Shown here: piece after piece, positions 45,155-55,143 of the stretch
Numbering within the stretch: the stretch's first letter is position 1
Layout of the letters: the number at the start of each line of letters is the position of its first letter
Assembly: GCF_001544475.1 (NCBI RefSeq)
Contig: NZ_FCNW02000028.1
Location: 1-64,000 of the forward strand
Direction: 5' to 3'
Source: Caballeronia humi
GTDB lineage: Bacteria; Pseudomonadota; Gammaproteobacteria; Burkholderiales; Burkholderiaceae
Length of the DNA: 64,000 nt
Notes under the pieces: generated by a model
The model's database searches: none
What the model was told of the DNA's origin: nothing
The model's input: only the letters and a program-made list of their open reading frames with translations
Translations under genes and position numbers: made by a program

Positions 45155-48100
45155 TCAGCCAGCATTCTGTGCGAATCCGGCTGCCGATTCCATGTCAACG
45201 GCAACGATCCGCGATACGCCCTGCTCCTGCATCGTCACGCCGATCAATTGCTGCGCCATCTCCATCGCGATCTTGTTGTGCGAGATGAAGAGGAACTGCG
45301 TCTTGGCGGACATGGCGCGCACGAGATTCGCGAAACGCTCGGTGTTGGCGTCGTCGAGCGGCGCGTCCACTTCGTCCAGCAGGCAGAACGGCGCGGGATT
45401 CAACTGGAACATCGCGAAGACGAGCGCGGTGGCCGTCAGCGCCTTTTCGCCGCCCGAGAGCAGGTGGATCGTCGAATTCTTCTTGCCGGGCGGTTGCGCC
45501 ATCACCTGCACGCCGGCGTCGAGAATTTCGTCGCCGGTCATGATGAGTTTCGCCTGCCCGCCGCCGAAAAGGCGCGGGAAAAGCTCGCCGAAGTGGTGAT
45601 TCACCTCGTCGAACGTGCCTTGCAGAAGCGCGCGCGTTTCCTGGTCGATCTTGTGGATCGCGTCTTCCAGCGTGTTGATTGCATGATTCAGGTCGGCCGA
45701 TTGCGCGTCGAGGAAGTCCTTGCGCTCGCTCGCCGACGCCAGTTCTTCGAGCGCCGCCATGTTGACGGGGCCGAGCGCCGTGATCGCGTTGCTCAGGCGC
45801 GTGACCTCGCCCTGCAGATAAGACGGCTTCATGTCCGCCGTGAGCTTCGCCTGCAACTCGGCCTCATCGACGCCCACCGCCTGCAACTGCTCGACGAACT
45901 GCTCGCCGCTGATGCGCGCCGCCTGCTCTTTCAACTGCAAGTCGCCGATGCGCTCGCGCAAAGGCTGCAGCGAACGCTCGGCGGTCAGGCGCGCTTCGTC
46001 GGACTGACGCAGACGTGCCGTGAGATCGTCGAGTTCGATGCGCGCCGCGTGCAGCGCCTCTTCCTTGACCGCGCGGATTTCGAGCGCGTCCTGCAGACCG
46101 GTGTGCGCGGTCTGCTCGTTGATTGTTTCGAGCTCGGCGCGCGCGTCTTCCAGCGCCCCCGCGACGCGTTCGCTCTGGTCGTGCGCCGTCTCGATATTGC
46201 GTTTGAACTCGTCGATCTTGGCCGCGAGCCCGCGCACCGCGAAGCCCGCGTCGGAGGCCGCGCGTTCGAGATCGCGCGCTTCCTGGCGGGCGTTCGTAAG
46301 CGTTTCGTCGAGGGCTTCGAAGGCGAGCTGGTTGTCCTCGAAGCGCGCCTGCAATTCGGCGAGTTCGGCGTCGTGACGCTCGAAATTCGCCTCCGATTCC
46401 GCCCGCAGCGCGCGCTGTTCGTCGATCTGCGAGGTGATTTCCTCCAGTTCCTCGCGAATCTGCGTGCTGCGCTGCGTGTAGCGCTCGTGCGCCTGCGTGA
46501 GCTTCAGCACGTCGAGCTGCAAGGCGTGGACGCGCTGCGTCGCGCGCTCGGCGGCGGAACGCGCGTCCGACAACGCGTGCGATGCCGCCGTGTGCGCCGC
46601 CTCGGCGCGCACGGCGGCAGCTTTCGCTTCGTCGGCAAGGAGCGCCTGTGCGCGCACCTGAAGCGTCAGGTTCTCGATTTCCTGCTGGCGCGCGAGCATG
46701 CCGGCCTGCTCGGAATCGGCGGCGTAGAGCTGCACGCCGACGCGCGTCACCATGTGCCCCGCCTTCACCACGAACGCGCCGCCCTCCGGCAGTTGCATGC
46801 GCGACGCCAGCGCCTGAGCGATATCGTCCGCGACGAAGGTCGTGCCGAGCCAGTCGTTCAACACGGCGCGAATGCCCGGATCGTCGATGCGAACCAGAGA
46901 CAGCAGCGAGCGCAAGCCCGCTGGCGTTTCGAGCAGCGGACGACCGGCTGGCGGCGGCGCGTAGAACGCGAGCTTGGCGGGCGGCGCATCGGTGGCGAAT
47001 GCCTTCACCCAGTCGAGATTCGACACTTCCAGCGCCGCGATCCGCTCGCGCAGCGCGGCTTCTAGCGCCGTTTCCCAGCCCGCCTCGATATGCAGCTTCT
47101 TCCAGAGACGCGGCAGACCGCCAAGCTCGTGCTTGTCGAGCCACGGCTGAATCTTGCCTTCGGTCTGGACGTTTTCCTGAAGCTGCTTCAATGCCGCGAG
47201 CCGCGCTTCCAGTTGATGAATCTGCGCGCTTTCCGATTGCACGCGCTCCTGCGCCGAGCGGCGCTCGCCATCGAGACGCGGCAACGTGGACTGCGCATCG
47301 GCGAGACGCGTTTGGGCGTCGGCGAGAATCTCTTCGTGTTCGGCGAGCTGCATGCGCAACTCTTCGAGCTGGGCCTCGTCAGGCGCGTCGAGACCGCCCG
47401 CTTCGCTCTTTAACCGTTCGTGGCGCTGCTGCAGTTGCTGCAACTGCTGATCGGCGTTGCGCTGGTGCGCCGCTTCCAGCTTGAGCGCCTGCTCCGTCTG
47501 AGCGATGCCGGCGCGTTCGTCGTTGAGCTTCGTCTGCGCGTCGCGAAAACGCGCTTCGAGCGCCGGCAGTTCGTCATGCTTCGCCGCCGCCGTTTCCTGC
47601 GCGACCGCCGCCTTTTCCTCGCCGATCGCCAGAGCTTCCTCTGCGTCGTCGATCTCAGCGCGCGCCCGCTCCGCCTGCATCTGCCACTGCTCGCGCTGGG
47701 CGCTGAGCGCGGCAATCTGTGCCTGCACGCGATTGCGTGATTCGACGATGAAGCGGATCTCCGCCTCCAGCCGGCTCACCTCGGAATTGGCTTCGTAGAG
47801 TGCGCCCTGAGCGCCCTGCATCGCGTCGCTCGCGCTGTAATGCGCGACGCGCAGCGTCTCCAATTGTGCTTCGACTTCGCGCAGATGCGCCGTCTGCCGT
47901 TCGAGATCGACCTGCGCCTCGCGGATCGCGCGCTGCTGGCGCTCCGACTCGTTGCCCGCCTCGTTCTTGCGCAGAAGCCACAACAGACGCTGCTTTTCCT
48001 CGCCTTCGGCCTGCAACTGCTTGTACTTCGTCGCGACGACCGCCTGCGCTTCGAGCTTTTCGAGATTCGCGCTCAATTCGCGAACGATATCCTCGACGCG

Positions 48101-48676
48101 CGTCAGATTTTCCCGCGTGTCATGCAGACGATTCTCGGTTTCGCGACGCCGTTCCTTGTACTTCGACACCCCCGCCGCTTCTTCGAGGAACACGCGCAAC
48201 TCTTCCGGCTTCGCCTCGATGATCCGCGCGATCATGCCCTGCCCGATGATCGCGTAGGCGCGCGGGCCGAGACCCGTGCCGAGGAAGATGTCCTGGATGT
48301 CGCGGCGCCGGGCCGGCAGGTTGTTGATGTAGTAGCTGGAGGTGCCGTCGCGCGTGAGCACGCGTTTCACGGCGATTTCGCCGTAGGTGCTCCACTGGCC
48401 GGCGGCGCGGCCGTCGGCGTTGTCGAAGATCAGTTCGACGCTGGCGCGGCTGCCGGGCTTGCGCGCCGTCGAGCCGTTGAAGATCACGTCCTGCATCGAT
48501 TCGCCGCGCAATTCGGAGGCGCGCGATTCGCCGAGCACCCAGCGCACGGCATCGATGATGTTGGACTTGCCACAGCCATTGGGCCCCACGACGCCGACCA
48601 GCTGGCCGGGGACCTGGAAATGCGTGGGATCGACGAATGACTTGAAGCCAGCGAGTTTTATCGAGGTCAGACGCAC
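45155..48676 (-). CDS. smc: Chromosome segregation protein SMC
   Basis: ABC-type ATPase that compacts and organises the chromosome with ScpA and ScpB. From the GTG at 48676 the product has 1173 residues, the usual size, starting MRLTSIKLAGFKSF. Walker A GPNGCGKS (31-38), two long coiled-coil arms around a hinge domain near residue 550-650, and the C-terminal signature LSGGEKALTATALVFA with Walker B FCLLDEVDAPLDD. The frame is open 55 codons further upstream, but these lack SMC features. zipA follows. Confidence 0.96.
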   Translation of the reverse strand: MRLTSIKLAGFKSFVDPTHFQVPGQLVGVVGPNGCGKSNIIDAVRWVLGESRASELRGESMQDVIFNGSTARKPGSRASVELIFDNADGRAAGQWSTYGEIAVKRVLTRDGTSSYYINNLPARRRDIQDIFLGTGLGPRAYAIIGQGMIARIIEAKPEELRVFLEEAAGVSKYKERRRETENRLHDTRENLTRVEDIVRELSANLEKLEAQAVVATKYKQLQAEGEEKQRLLWLLRKNEAGNESERQQRAIREAQVDLERQTAHLREVEAQLETLRVAHYSASDAMQGAQGALYEANSEVSRLEAEIRFIVESRNRVQAQIAALSAQREQWQMQAERARAEIDDAEEALAIGEEKAAVAQETAAAKHDELPALEARFRDAQTKLNDERAGIAQTEQALKLEAAHQRNADQQLQQLQQRHERLKSEAGGLDAPDEAQLEELRMQLAEHEEILADAQTRLADAQSTLPRLDGERRSAQERVQSESAQIHQLEARLAALKQLQENVQTEGKIQPWLDKHELGGLPRLWKKLHIEAGWETALEAALRERIAALEVSNLDWVKAFATDAPPAKLAFYAPPPAGRPLLETPAGLRSLLSLVRIDDPGIRAVLNDWLGTTFVADDIAQALASRMQLPEGGAFVVKAGHMVTRVGVQLYAADSEQAGMLARQQEIENLTLQVRAQALLADEAKAAAVRAEAAHTAASHALSDARSAAERATQRVHALQLDVLKLTQAHERYTQRSTQIREELEEITSQIDEQRALRAESEANFERHDAELAELQARFEDNQLAFEALDETLTNARQEARDLERAASDAGFAVRGLAAKIDEFKRNIETAHDQSERVAGALEDARAELETINEQTAHTGLQDALEIRAVKEEALHAARIELDDLTARLRQSDEARLTAERSLQPLRERIGDLQLKEQAARISGEQFVEQLQAVGVDEAELQAKLTADMKPSYLQGEVTRLSNAITALGPVNMAALEELASASERKDFLDAQSADLNHAINTLEDAIHKIDQETRALLQGTFDEVNHHFGELFPRLFGGGQAKLIMTGDEILDAGVQVMAQPPGKKNSTIHLLSGGEKALTATALVFAMFQLNPAPFCLLDEVDAPLDDANTERFANLVRAMSAKTQFLFISHNKIAMEMAQQLIGVTMQEQGVSRIVAVDMESAAGFAQNAG

Positions 48677-48907
48677 GGCGATATCGCTGTTGGAAAAGAA
48701 TGCTTGGGCGTATCTCTGATACGGGGCCGGCGGGACTGGCGCGCGCGGTTTCGATGTCTCGATGCATGCGCGGCTGGCCGTGTCGCCGGTCGAATCGCTC
48801 GGGCTTGCGCTGCGCTCGATATGCAATCGGCGCGCAATCAACGACTTAGGACCGCTTTGCGGATTTGTCCGATTGACTGGTCGGCGCGGCCCGGCGAGCG
48901 GTCACAA

Positions 48908-49906
48908 TCATACCATCGCGCGTTGTGATTTCTTTTTGGCTGAGGCGTCGCCGGAGGGCTCTTTTAGCGGGTCTGCCGGGTCGATCGGCTGCAGCGCTTC
49001 GAGTGGCCCGACCGGCGCGCGATCGCGATGCACCCAGCTCGACAGCACGCACGCCACGACGATGCACGCACCGCCCGCCCACTCGCGCGGCCCCGGCACT
49101 TCACCCGCGAAGGCCCACGCCGAGAGCGCCGTCACGACGAGCTCGAACAGCATGATGATCGACGCGCGATTGGCCGGCACCTTCGCCAGACCGACCTGCA
49201 CGAGCATGTTGTTCGACGCCAGCACGACGCCCAGCCCGATCACGATGAACACGACCGTGCCCATCTGCGAGGCGGCGGGCGGCGTGGGCATCGCTTCGAA
49301 CAAGGTGGCGAACGCCGCGACGATCGCCGCGCCGCCGAAGATCGTCGCGGTGCGCATTTCGGCCTTCATGTCGGGTAGCACGCGGCAAATCTTGACGATC
49401 AGCACGTTGCTCATCGCGAAACCCATGCCGGCCATCAAACCCGCCCATTCGGCCAGGTTCGCGGGCAGCGGCATGCCGAGTTCGGGCGACCAGAGCATCG
49501 TCATCGCGCCCGCCAGCGACAGGCCCGCGAGCGCGACGCCCGAGCGCGTGAGCCGCTCGTGCAGGATGAAGTGCGCGAAAACGGCGGTCCACGCCGGAGT
49601 CAGATAGAAGAGCAGCAGCACGCGCATCACCTGCCCGTGAATCGCGCCCCACACGAAGCCGATGTTCGTCACGCCCGCCGCGAACGCGAGCGCGGCGAGC
49701 AGCCAGTGCCACGAGACCGTGCGGATCGCGTGGCGGCGCAGCGCGAGGACGAAGAGGCACGCGGCGGCGCTCGTCGTCGCGCTGGCTGCCGTGCCGGAGA
49801 GGCCGAGCGCGGCAAGCATGCGCATCGGATACCAGATGACGCCCCACACCGACGCGCCGAGCATGATGGCGAGGGTCGGCAGGGTGTTTTTAAGGCGCTG
49901 GTTCAT
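48908..49906 (-). CDS. DMT-superfamily permease (EamA domains)
   Basis: 332 residues with about ten transmembrane segments in two EamA repeats (e.g. TLAIMLGASVWGVIWYPMRML; FELVVTALSAWAFAGEVPGP), then a hydrophilic C-terminal tail of about 40 residues rich in Lys/Ser/Asp. Drug/metabolite transporters export or import small molecules; the substrate is not predictable. It lies 231 bases upstream of smc on the same strand and is divergent from dapC. Confidence 0.88.
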   Translation of the reverse strand: MNQRLKNTLPTLAIMLGASVWGVIWYPMRMLAALGLSGTAASATTSAAACLFVLALRRHAIRTVSWHWLLAALAFAAGVTNIGFVWGAIHGQVMRVLLLFYLTPAWTAVFAHFILHERLTRSGVALAGLSLAGAMTMLWSPELGMPLPANLAEWAGLMAGMGFAMSNVLIVKICRVLPDMKAEMRTATIFGGAAIVAAFATLFEAMPTPPAASQMGTVVFIVIGLGVVLASNNMLVQVGLAKVPANRASIIMLFELVVTALSAWAFAGEVPGPREWAGGACIVVACVLSSWVHRDRAPVGPLEALQPIDPADPLKEPSGDASAKKKSQRAMV

Positions 49907-50460
49907 TGCGATGCGCCTCGGCGTGTTTGGAAGCGCTGGTTTGCTGGCGGCAGGACGGCTGAACCAGCGCGGCGCTGCAGCATAAGCGGGTGGCGTTCGC
50001 CTGAAACCTCAAGGCCTGCAAGGCGCCGCTCAAAGTGACCCCCGCAGTGGAGCGCGCCACGCGATGCCATGCACGAGCCGAGCCAATCCACCCTGCGCCT
50101 CGAAACCGTCTCTATTTCACCGAGCCTCTGCGCCGCCCCCGGCGCGAAGCTTCTTTCTTCACATGACTGCATTCACCGCTCCGTCTTTCGTGCCATGCGC
50201 TTTCGCGCGCTTTGTCCGTCTGTCGCCGCGCCCGGCAGACCCTTCTGTGTCGCGCCTTTCCGCCGGAATGTCGTAATCCGTCGCTGTATAATCGAATGCT
50301 TCGTCGCCCACGCGCGACAGCGCTTTCCGACGTCCCGAGCCGCGGTCCGCCGCCGCCGATTGCCGTTTCCAGTCGCCGCGAACGTAGCGCGAGCGGTCCC
50401 GGTCAATCGCCAGGCAAGCCGTGCCAAGTCCCTCATTTGCCGTTGTCCCGACGACTCGCC
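49907..50460. other. Divergent gap between the permease and dapC
   Basis: 554 bases. A perfect TATAAT at 50287-50292, preceded by TG, is a candidate -10 box for dapC about 170 bases before its start; no good -35 box is seen. The dapC frame is open from 50212, but the translated segment upstream of 50461 is Arg/Pro-rich and not family-like. No gene recognised. Confidence 0.5.
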
Positions 50461-51681
50461 GTGAATCCACTTCTGCAGAAACTTCAGCCGTATCCGTTCG
50501 AAAAGCTGCGGGCGCTCTTCCAGGGCATCGAACCGCGCGCCGGTTTGAAGCCGATCAGCTTCGGTATCGGCGAGCCGAAGCATCCGACGCCCCCGCTCGT
50601 GCGCGATGCCGTCGTGAACGCGCTCGGCGGCTTGTCATCGTATCCCGCGACGATTGGAAGCGAGCCGCTCCGGCAAGCCATCGCGACGTGGGTGAAGACG
50701 CGCTACCACCTTCCGGCGGTCGATGCCGCGACCGAAGTGCTGCCCGTTTCCGGCTCGCGCGAGGCGCTTTTCGCGCTGGCGCAAACGGTGATCGACAGCC
50801 GCTCGACCGACCCGGCTGAACCGCCGATCGTACTCTGTCCGAACCCGTTCTACCAAATCTACGAAGGCGCGGCGCTGCTCGCAGGCGCCGAGCCGTACTT
50901 CGTGAACAGCGACCCGGCACGCAATTTCGCCTGCGACTATTCGGCCGTCCCCGACGCCATCTGGGCGCGCACGCAGTTGCTGTACGTCTGCTCGCCGGGC
51001 AATCCGACGGGCGCGGTCCTCACGCTCGACGACTGGCGCGAGCTCTTCGCGCTGTCGGACAAGCACGGCTTCGTGATCGCCTCCGACGAGTGCTACTCCG
51101 AGATCTATTTCGACGAAGCGTCGCCTCCGCTCGGCGGCCTGGAAGCGGCGCACACGCTGGGGCGCGGTTTCGAGCGCCTCGTGATGCTTTCGAGCCTGTC
51201 GAAGCGATCGAACGTGCCGGGCATGCGCTCGGGCTTCGTCGCGGGCGATGCGTCGATTCTCAAAAAATTCCTGCTCTACCGCACGTATCATGGCGCGGCG
51301 CTCTCCACCGTGTTCCAGACGGCGAGCATCGCCGCCTGGCAGGATGAAACGCACGTGCGCGACAACCGCGCGAAATATCTGCAAAAATTCACGACCGTCA
51401 CGCCGATGCTCGCCGAAGTCCTCGACGTGCGCCTGCCCGACGCCGCGTTCTATTTGTGGGCGAACGTCGGGCGCACGGGCCTCACGGACACCGCGTTCGC
51501 CGCGCGTCTCTACGCCGACTATAATGTGACGGTTCTGCCGGGCTCCTTTCTCGCGCGCACCGCGCACGGCACGAATCCCGGCGAGGGGTTCGTGCGCATC
51601 GCGCTCGTCGCCGACGTCGACGAATGCGTCGAGGGCGCCCGCCGCATCGTCGAGTTCTGTCGCCAGCTCGCGCAGCCGTAA
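50461..51681 (+). CDS. dapC: Succinyldiaminopimelate transaminase
   Basis: PLP-dependent class I/II aminotransferase converting N-succinyl-2-amino-6-ketopimelate to N-succinyl-LL-DAP in lysine and peptidoglycan synthesis. 406 residues: ISFGIGEPKHPTPP at the N-terminus, substrate region VCSPGNPTGAVLT, ASDECYSEIYFDE, and the PLP Lys in LSSLSKRSNVPGMRSGF. Start is the GTG at 50461 (VNPLLQKLQPYPFEKL), the family N-terminus. The specific role comes from the adjacent dapD and dapE. Confidence 0.94.
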   Translation: MNPLLQKLQPYPFEKLRALFQGIEPRAGLKPISFGIGEPKHPTPPLVRDAVVNALGGLSSYPATIGSEPLRQAIATWVKTRYHLPAVDAATEVLPVSGSREALFALAQTVIDSRSTDPAEPPIVLCPNPFYQIYEGAALLAGAEPYFVNSDPARNFACDYSAVPDAIWARTQLLYVCSPGNPTGAVLTLDDWRELFALSDKHGFVIASDECYSEIYFDEASPPLGGLEAAHTLGRGFERLVMLSSLSKRSNVPGMRSGFVAGDASILKKFLLYRTYHGAALSTVFQTASIAAWQDETHVRDNRAKYLQKFTTVTPMLAEVLDVRLPDAAFYLWANVGRTGLTDTAFAARLYADYNVTVLPGSFLARTAHGTNPGEGFVRIALVADVDECVEGARRIVEFCRQLAQP

Positions 51682-51711
51682 CCTTCCACCTCCATCACCG
51701 ATACCACCGAC

Positions 51712-52539
51712 ATGTCGCAACAACTTCAGCAGATCATCGATAACGCCTGGGAAAACCGCGCCGAGCTGTCGCCGAAAGCCGCGCCCGCGGAAGTGCGCGA
51801 CGCTGTCGCTCACGCCATCGAGCAGTTGGACAAAGGCCAGCTTCGCGTCGCCGAGAAGAAAGACGGCGACTGGGTCGTCAACCAGTGGCTCAAGAAGGCC
51901 GTGCTGCTGTCGTTCCGCCTGGAAGACAACGCGCCGATGCCGGCGGGCGGATACAGCCAGTTTTACGACAAAGTGCCGTCGAAGTTCGCCAACTACACGG
52001 CTGAAGATTTCGCGGCGGGTGGTTTCCGCGTCGTGCCGCCGGCCATCGCGCGCCGCGGCTCGTTCATCGCGAAAAACGTCGTGCTGATGCCGTCGTACAC
52101 GAACATCGGCGCCTACGTCGACGAAGGCTCGATGGTCGACACGTGGGCCACCGTCGGCTCGTGCGCGCAGATCGGCAAGAACGTGCATTTGTCGGGCGGC
52201 GTGGGCATCGGCGGCGTGCTGGAGCCGCTGCAGGCGAACCCCGTCATCATCGAGGACAACTGCTTCATCGGCGCGCGCTCGGAAGTGGTGGAAGGCGTGA
52301 TCGTCGAGGAAAACTCGGTCATTTCGATGGGCGTCTATCTCGGCCAGAGCACCAAGATCTACGATCGCGAGACCGGTTCGGTCACGTATGGCCGCATTCC
52401 GGCGGGTTCGGTGGTGGTCGCGGGCAATCTGCCGTCGAAGGACGGTTCGCACAGCCTCTACTGCGCCGTGATCGTAAAGAAGGTCGACGCCAAGACGCGC
52501 GCGAAGGTCGGCCTGAACGAGTTGCTGCGAGGCGACTGA
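51712..52539 (+). CDS. dapD: 2,3,4,5-tetrahydropyridine-2,6-dicarboxylate N-succinyltransferase
   Basis: Succinylates tetrahydrodipicolinate with succinyl-CoA, the step before DapC. 275 residues with a helical N-terminal domain, a left-handed beta-helix (YVDEGSMVDTWATVGSCAQIG) and a C-terminal cap. Located 30 bases after dapC. Confidence 0.97.
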   Translation: MSQQLQQIIDNAWENRAELSPKAAPAEVRDAVAHAIEQLDKGQLRVAEKKDGDWVVNQWLKKAVLLSFRLEDNAPMPAGGYSQFYDKVPSKFANYTAEDFAAGGFRVVPPAIARRGSFIAKNVVLMPSYTNIGAYVDEGSMVDTWATVGSCAQIGKNVHLSGGVGIGGVLEPLQANPVIIEDNCFIGARSEVVEGVIVEENSVISMGVYLGQSTKIYDRETGSVTYGRIPAGSVVVAGNLPSKDGSHSLYCAVIVKKVDAKTRAKVGLNELLRGD

Positions 52540-52540
52540 C

Positions 52541-52900
52541 GTGGCGAAGAAAACCGTCGTCTACGGCATTCCGAACTGCGACACCGTGAAAAAAGCACGC
52601 GTGTGGCTGGAAGAGCACGGCGTGCCGTTCGAATTCCACGACTTCAAGAAGGCGGGAGTCTCGACGGCGCTCGTGCAGGACTGGCTGAAGGACGTGTCGC
52701 TCGATGAGCTGATCAACCGGCGCGGCACGACCTGGCGCGGCCTGTCCGACACCTACAAGGCTGAAGCCGGCACGACCGCCGGCGCGATCGCGCTGATGAT
52801 CCACAAGCCGTCGATCATCAAGCGGCCGGTCGTCGTCGTGAACGGCCGCGTGAAGACGCTCGGGTTTTCGGCCGAGCAGTACGAAACGCTGTTCGCCTGA
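52541..52900 (+). CDS. ArsC/Spx-like protein (YffB family)
   Basis: 119-residue thioredoxin-fold protein with a single active-site-like Cys (GIPNCDTVKKARVWLEEHGV) and KPSIIKRPVVVVNGRV near the end. The family includes arsenate reductases and Spx-type regulators; YffB-like members are often found beside dapD/dapE in proteobacteria, but their role is not settled. The GTG start lies one base after the dapD stop, so translation is likely coupled. Confidence 0.88.
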   Translation: MAKKTVVYGIPNCDTVKKARVWLEEHGVPFEFHDFKKAGVSTALVQDWLKDVSLDELINRRGTTWRGLSDTYKAEAGTTAGAIALMIHKPSIIKRPVVVVNGRVKTLGFSAEQYETLFA

Positions 52901-52935
52901 CCCCGACGCCCCGGCGTCGCGTCGATTAACGCAAA

Positions 52936-52962
52936 GCCGGCCGCCGCGCCGGCATTTTTATT
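52936..52962 (+). terminator. Possible terminator before dapE
   Basis: GCCGGC (52936-52941) and GCCGGC (52948-52953), self-complementary arms, are followed by ATTTTTATT. The stem is short but GC-only. Confidence 0.5.
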
Positions 52963-52977
52963 GAAAGTGGTCCATCC

Positions 52978-54117
52978 ATGTCCGGCACCCTCCTCCTCAC
53001 CGAAGACCTGATCGCGCGCGCCTCCGTCACGCCCGATGACCAGCACTGTCAGGCGCTTCTGACCGAGCGGCTCGCCGCGATCGGCTTCGACTGCGAGACC
53101 ATCGAATCCAGCGGGGTCACGAACCTGTGGGCCGTGAAACGCGGCATCGACGGCACGAAAGGCAAGCTTCTCGCGTTCGCCGGCCACACCGACGTCGTGC
53201 CGACCGGTCCGCTCGAACAGTGGACATCGCCGCCCTTCACGCCGACCCATCGCGACGGCAAGCTCTTCGGACGTGGCGCGGCTGACATGAAAACGTCGAT
53301 CGCGGCGTTCGTCGTGTCGAGCGAGGAGTTCGTGAAGGCGCATCCCGAGCATCGCGGCTCGCTCGCGTTCCTCATCACGAGCGACGAGGAAGGCCCCGCG
53401 ACCGACGGCACCGTGAAAGTCGTCGAAGCCCTGAAGGCGCGCGGTGAGCGCATAGACTACTGCATCGTCGGCGAACCGACTTCTTCTGCCACGCTCGGCG
53501 ACATGGTCAAGAACGGCCGGCGCGGCTCGATGTCGGGCAAGCTCGTCGTAAAGGGCGTGCAGGGGCATATCGCGTATCCGCATCTCGCGAAGAATCCGAT
53601 TCACCTGCTCGCGCCCGCGCTCGCGGAGCTCGTCGCCGAGCATTGGGACGAAGGCAATGAATACTTCCCGCCCACGACGTGGCAAGTGTCGAACCTGACG
53701 AGCGGCACGGGCGCGACCAACGTGATCCCCGGCCACGCGGACCTGATGTTCAACTTCCGCTTTTCCACGGCGAGCACGGTGGAAGGCCTGCAGTCGCGCG
53801 TCCACGCGATCCTCGACAAGCACGAACTCGACTACGACCTCGCCTGGACCGTCAGCGGCCTGCCCTTCCTCACGCCGCGCGGCTCGCTCTCGAACGCGCT
53901 CGAAAAAGCAATCCACGATGAAACCGGCGTGCGCACCGAACTGTCTACGACGGGTGGGACGTCGGATGGCCGCTTCATCGCGCGCATCTGCGATCAGGTG
54001 GTGGAATTCGGGCCGCCGAACGGCAGCATCCACAAGATCGACGAACATATCGAAGTGAAATTCATCGAGCCGCTAAAGAACGTGTACCGCCGCGTGCTCG
54101 AACAACTGATCGCGTAA
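52978..54117 (+). CDS. dapE: Succinyl-diaminopimelate desuccinylase
   Basis: M20 zinc peptidase releasing LL-DAP and succinate. 379 residues: LLAFAGHTDVVPTGP (zinc His), GRGAADMKTSIAAFV (bridging Asp), LITSDEEGPATDG (catalytic Glu), GTGATNVIPGHADLMFN, and the C-terminal GGTSDGRFIA. Fourth gene of the dap group; a hairpin before it may lower its expression. Confidence 0.97.
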   Translation: MSGTLLLTEDLIARASVTPDDQHCQALLTERLAAIGFDCETIESSGVTNLWAVKRGIDGTKGKLLAFAGHTDVVPTGPLEQWTSPPFTPTHRDGKLFGRGAADMKTSIAAFVVSSEEFVKAHPEHRGSLAFLITSDEEGPATDGTVKVVEALKARGERIDYCIVGEPTSSATLGDMVKNGRRGSMSGKLVVKGVQGHIAYPHLAKNPIHLLAPALAELVAEHWDEGNEYFPPTTWQVSNLTSGTGATNVIPGHADLMFNFRFSTASTVEGLQSRVHAILDKHELDYDLAWTVSGLPFLTPRGSLSNALEKAIHDETGVRTELSTTGGTSDGRFIARICDQVVEFGPPNGSIHKIDEHIEVKFIEPLKNVYRRVLEQLIA

Positions 54118-54135
54118 AAAACAAGGAGCCTGACG

Positions 54136-55020
54136 ATGGCGCTGCCCTTCACCACCGTGCGTGACCTGCTGCGCTTCGGCGTGTCCCGGTTCACCGAAGC
54201 CGGATTGTCGTTCGGCCACGGCTCGTCGAATGCGTACGACGAAGCCGCGTACCTGATTCTTCACACGTTGCACCTGCCGCTCGACACGCTCGAACCGTTC
54301 CTCGACGCGCGCCTGCTCGACAACGAAATCGACGCCGTCATGAAAGTGATCGAGCGCCGCGCGAAGGATCGCGTGCCGGCGGCGTACATCACACACGAGG
54401 CGTGGATGCACGGGCATCGCTTCTACGTTGACGAACGCGTGATCGTGCCGCGCTCGTTTATCGGCGAATTGCTCCAGGACGGCTTGCAACCGTACGTCGC
54501 CGATCCCGATCAGGTCACGCGCGTGCTGGAACTGTGCACCGGCTCCGGGTGTCTCGCCATCCTCGCCGCCCAAGCGTTCGAGAACGCCGACATCGACGCG
54601 GTCGACATTTCGCCCGCTGCACTCGAAGTCGCGCATCGCAACGTGGACGACTACGGCCTCGACGACCGCATCGCGCTCTACGAAGGCGACCTCTTCGCGC
54701 CGCTGCCGGGCGTGCGCTATGAAGTGATCGTCACGAATCCGCCGTACGTGAACGCCACCGCGATGAGCAACCTGCCCGCCGAGTACCGCCACGAGCCGGA
54801 ACTGGCGCTTGCGGGCGGCGCGGACGGCATGGACGTGGTGCGGCGGATCGTCGCCGAGGCGGGCAAGTGGCTGACCGAAGACGGCGTGCTCGTGGTCGAG
54901 ATCGGCAACGAGCGGGAAAACGTGGAAGCGTCGCTGGGCGGGCTCGACCTCGTGTGGCTTTCGACTTCCGCCGGCGACGACAACGTCTTCCTGATCCAGG
55001 CCGGCGACCTGCCCGGCTGA
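54136..55020 (+). CDS. prmB: Ribosomal protein L3 glutamine N5-methyltransferase PrmB
   Basis: S-adenosylmethionine-dependent enzyme that methylates a Gln of ribosomal protein L3. 294 residues: N-terminal helical domain (GRAKDRVPAAYITHEAWMHG-type: RAKDRVPAAYITHEAW), SAM site VLELCTGSGCLAILAAQAF and the Gln-binding motif VTNPPYVNATAM. NPPY is common to PrmB and PrmC; the tail and helical region favour PrmB. AAGGAG lies before the ATG, 18 bases after dapE. Confidence 0.92.
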   Translation: MALPFTTVRDLLRFGVSRFTEAGLSFGHGSSNAYDEAAYLILHTLHLPLDTLEPFLDARLLDNEIDAVMKVIERRAKDRVPAAYITHEAWMHGHRFYVDERVIVPRSFIGELLQDGLQPYVADPDQVTRVLELCTGSGCLAILAAQAFENADIDAVDISPAALEVAHRNVDDYGLDDRIALYEGDLFAPLPGVRYEVIVTNPPYVNATAMSNLPAEYRHEPELALAGGADGMDVVRRIVAEAGKWLTEDGVLVVEIGNERENVEASLGGLDLVWLSTSAGDDNVFLIQAGDLPG

Positions 55021-55143
55021 GCGCTTGAGCGCGCGCGACGACGGGCCGCAAGCGCCCTGCCTTCTGTAAGATGACGCAACGTCGGCCGGTGCCTTGAATG
55101 CACCGGCCAGTCCCCCGATCGCCACGCCCGGCCGCGCGCATCC

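Noticed and set aside
44933..47065. 710-codon frame antisense to smc
   Set aside because: Shadow of the SMC coiled coil; no domain, and it starts inside the zipA gene on the other strand.
48677..48841. Upstream extension of smc by 55 codons
   Set aside because: The SMC N-terminus begins at the GTG at 48676; the extension is unlike SMC and would lengthen the protein before its first beta strand.
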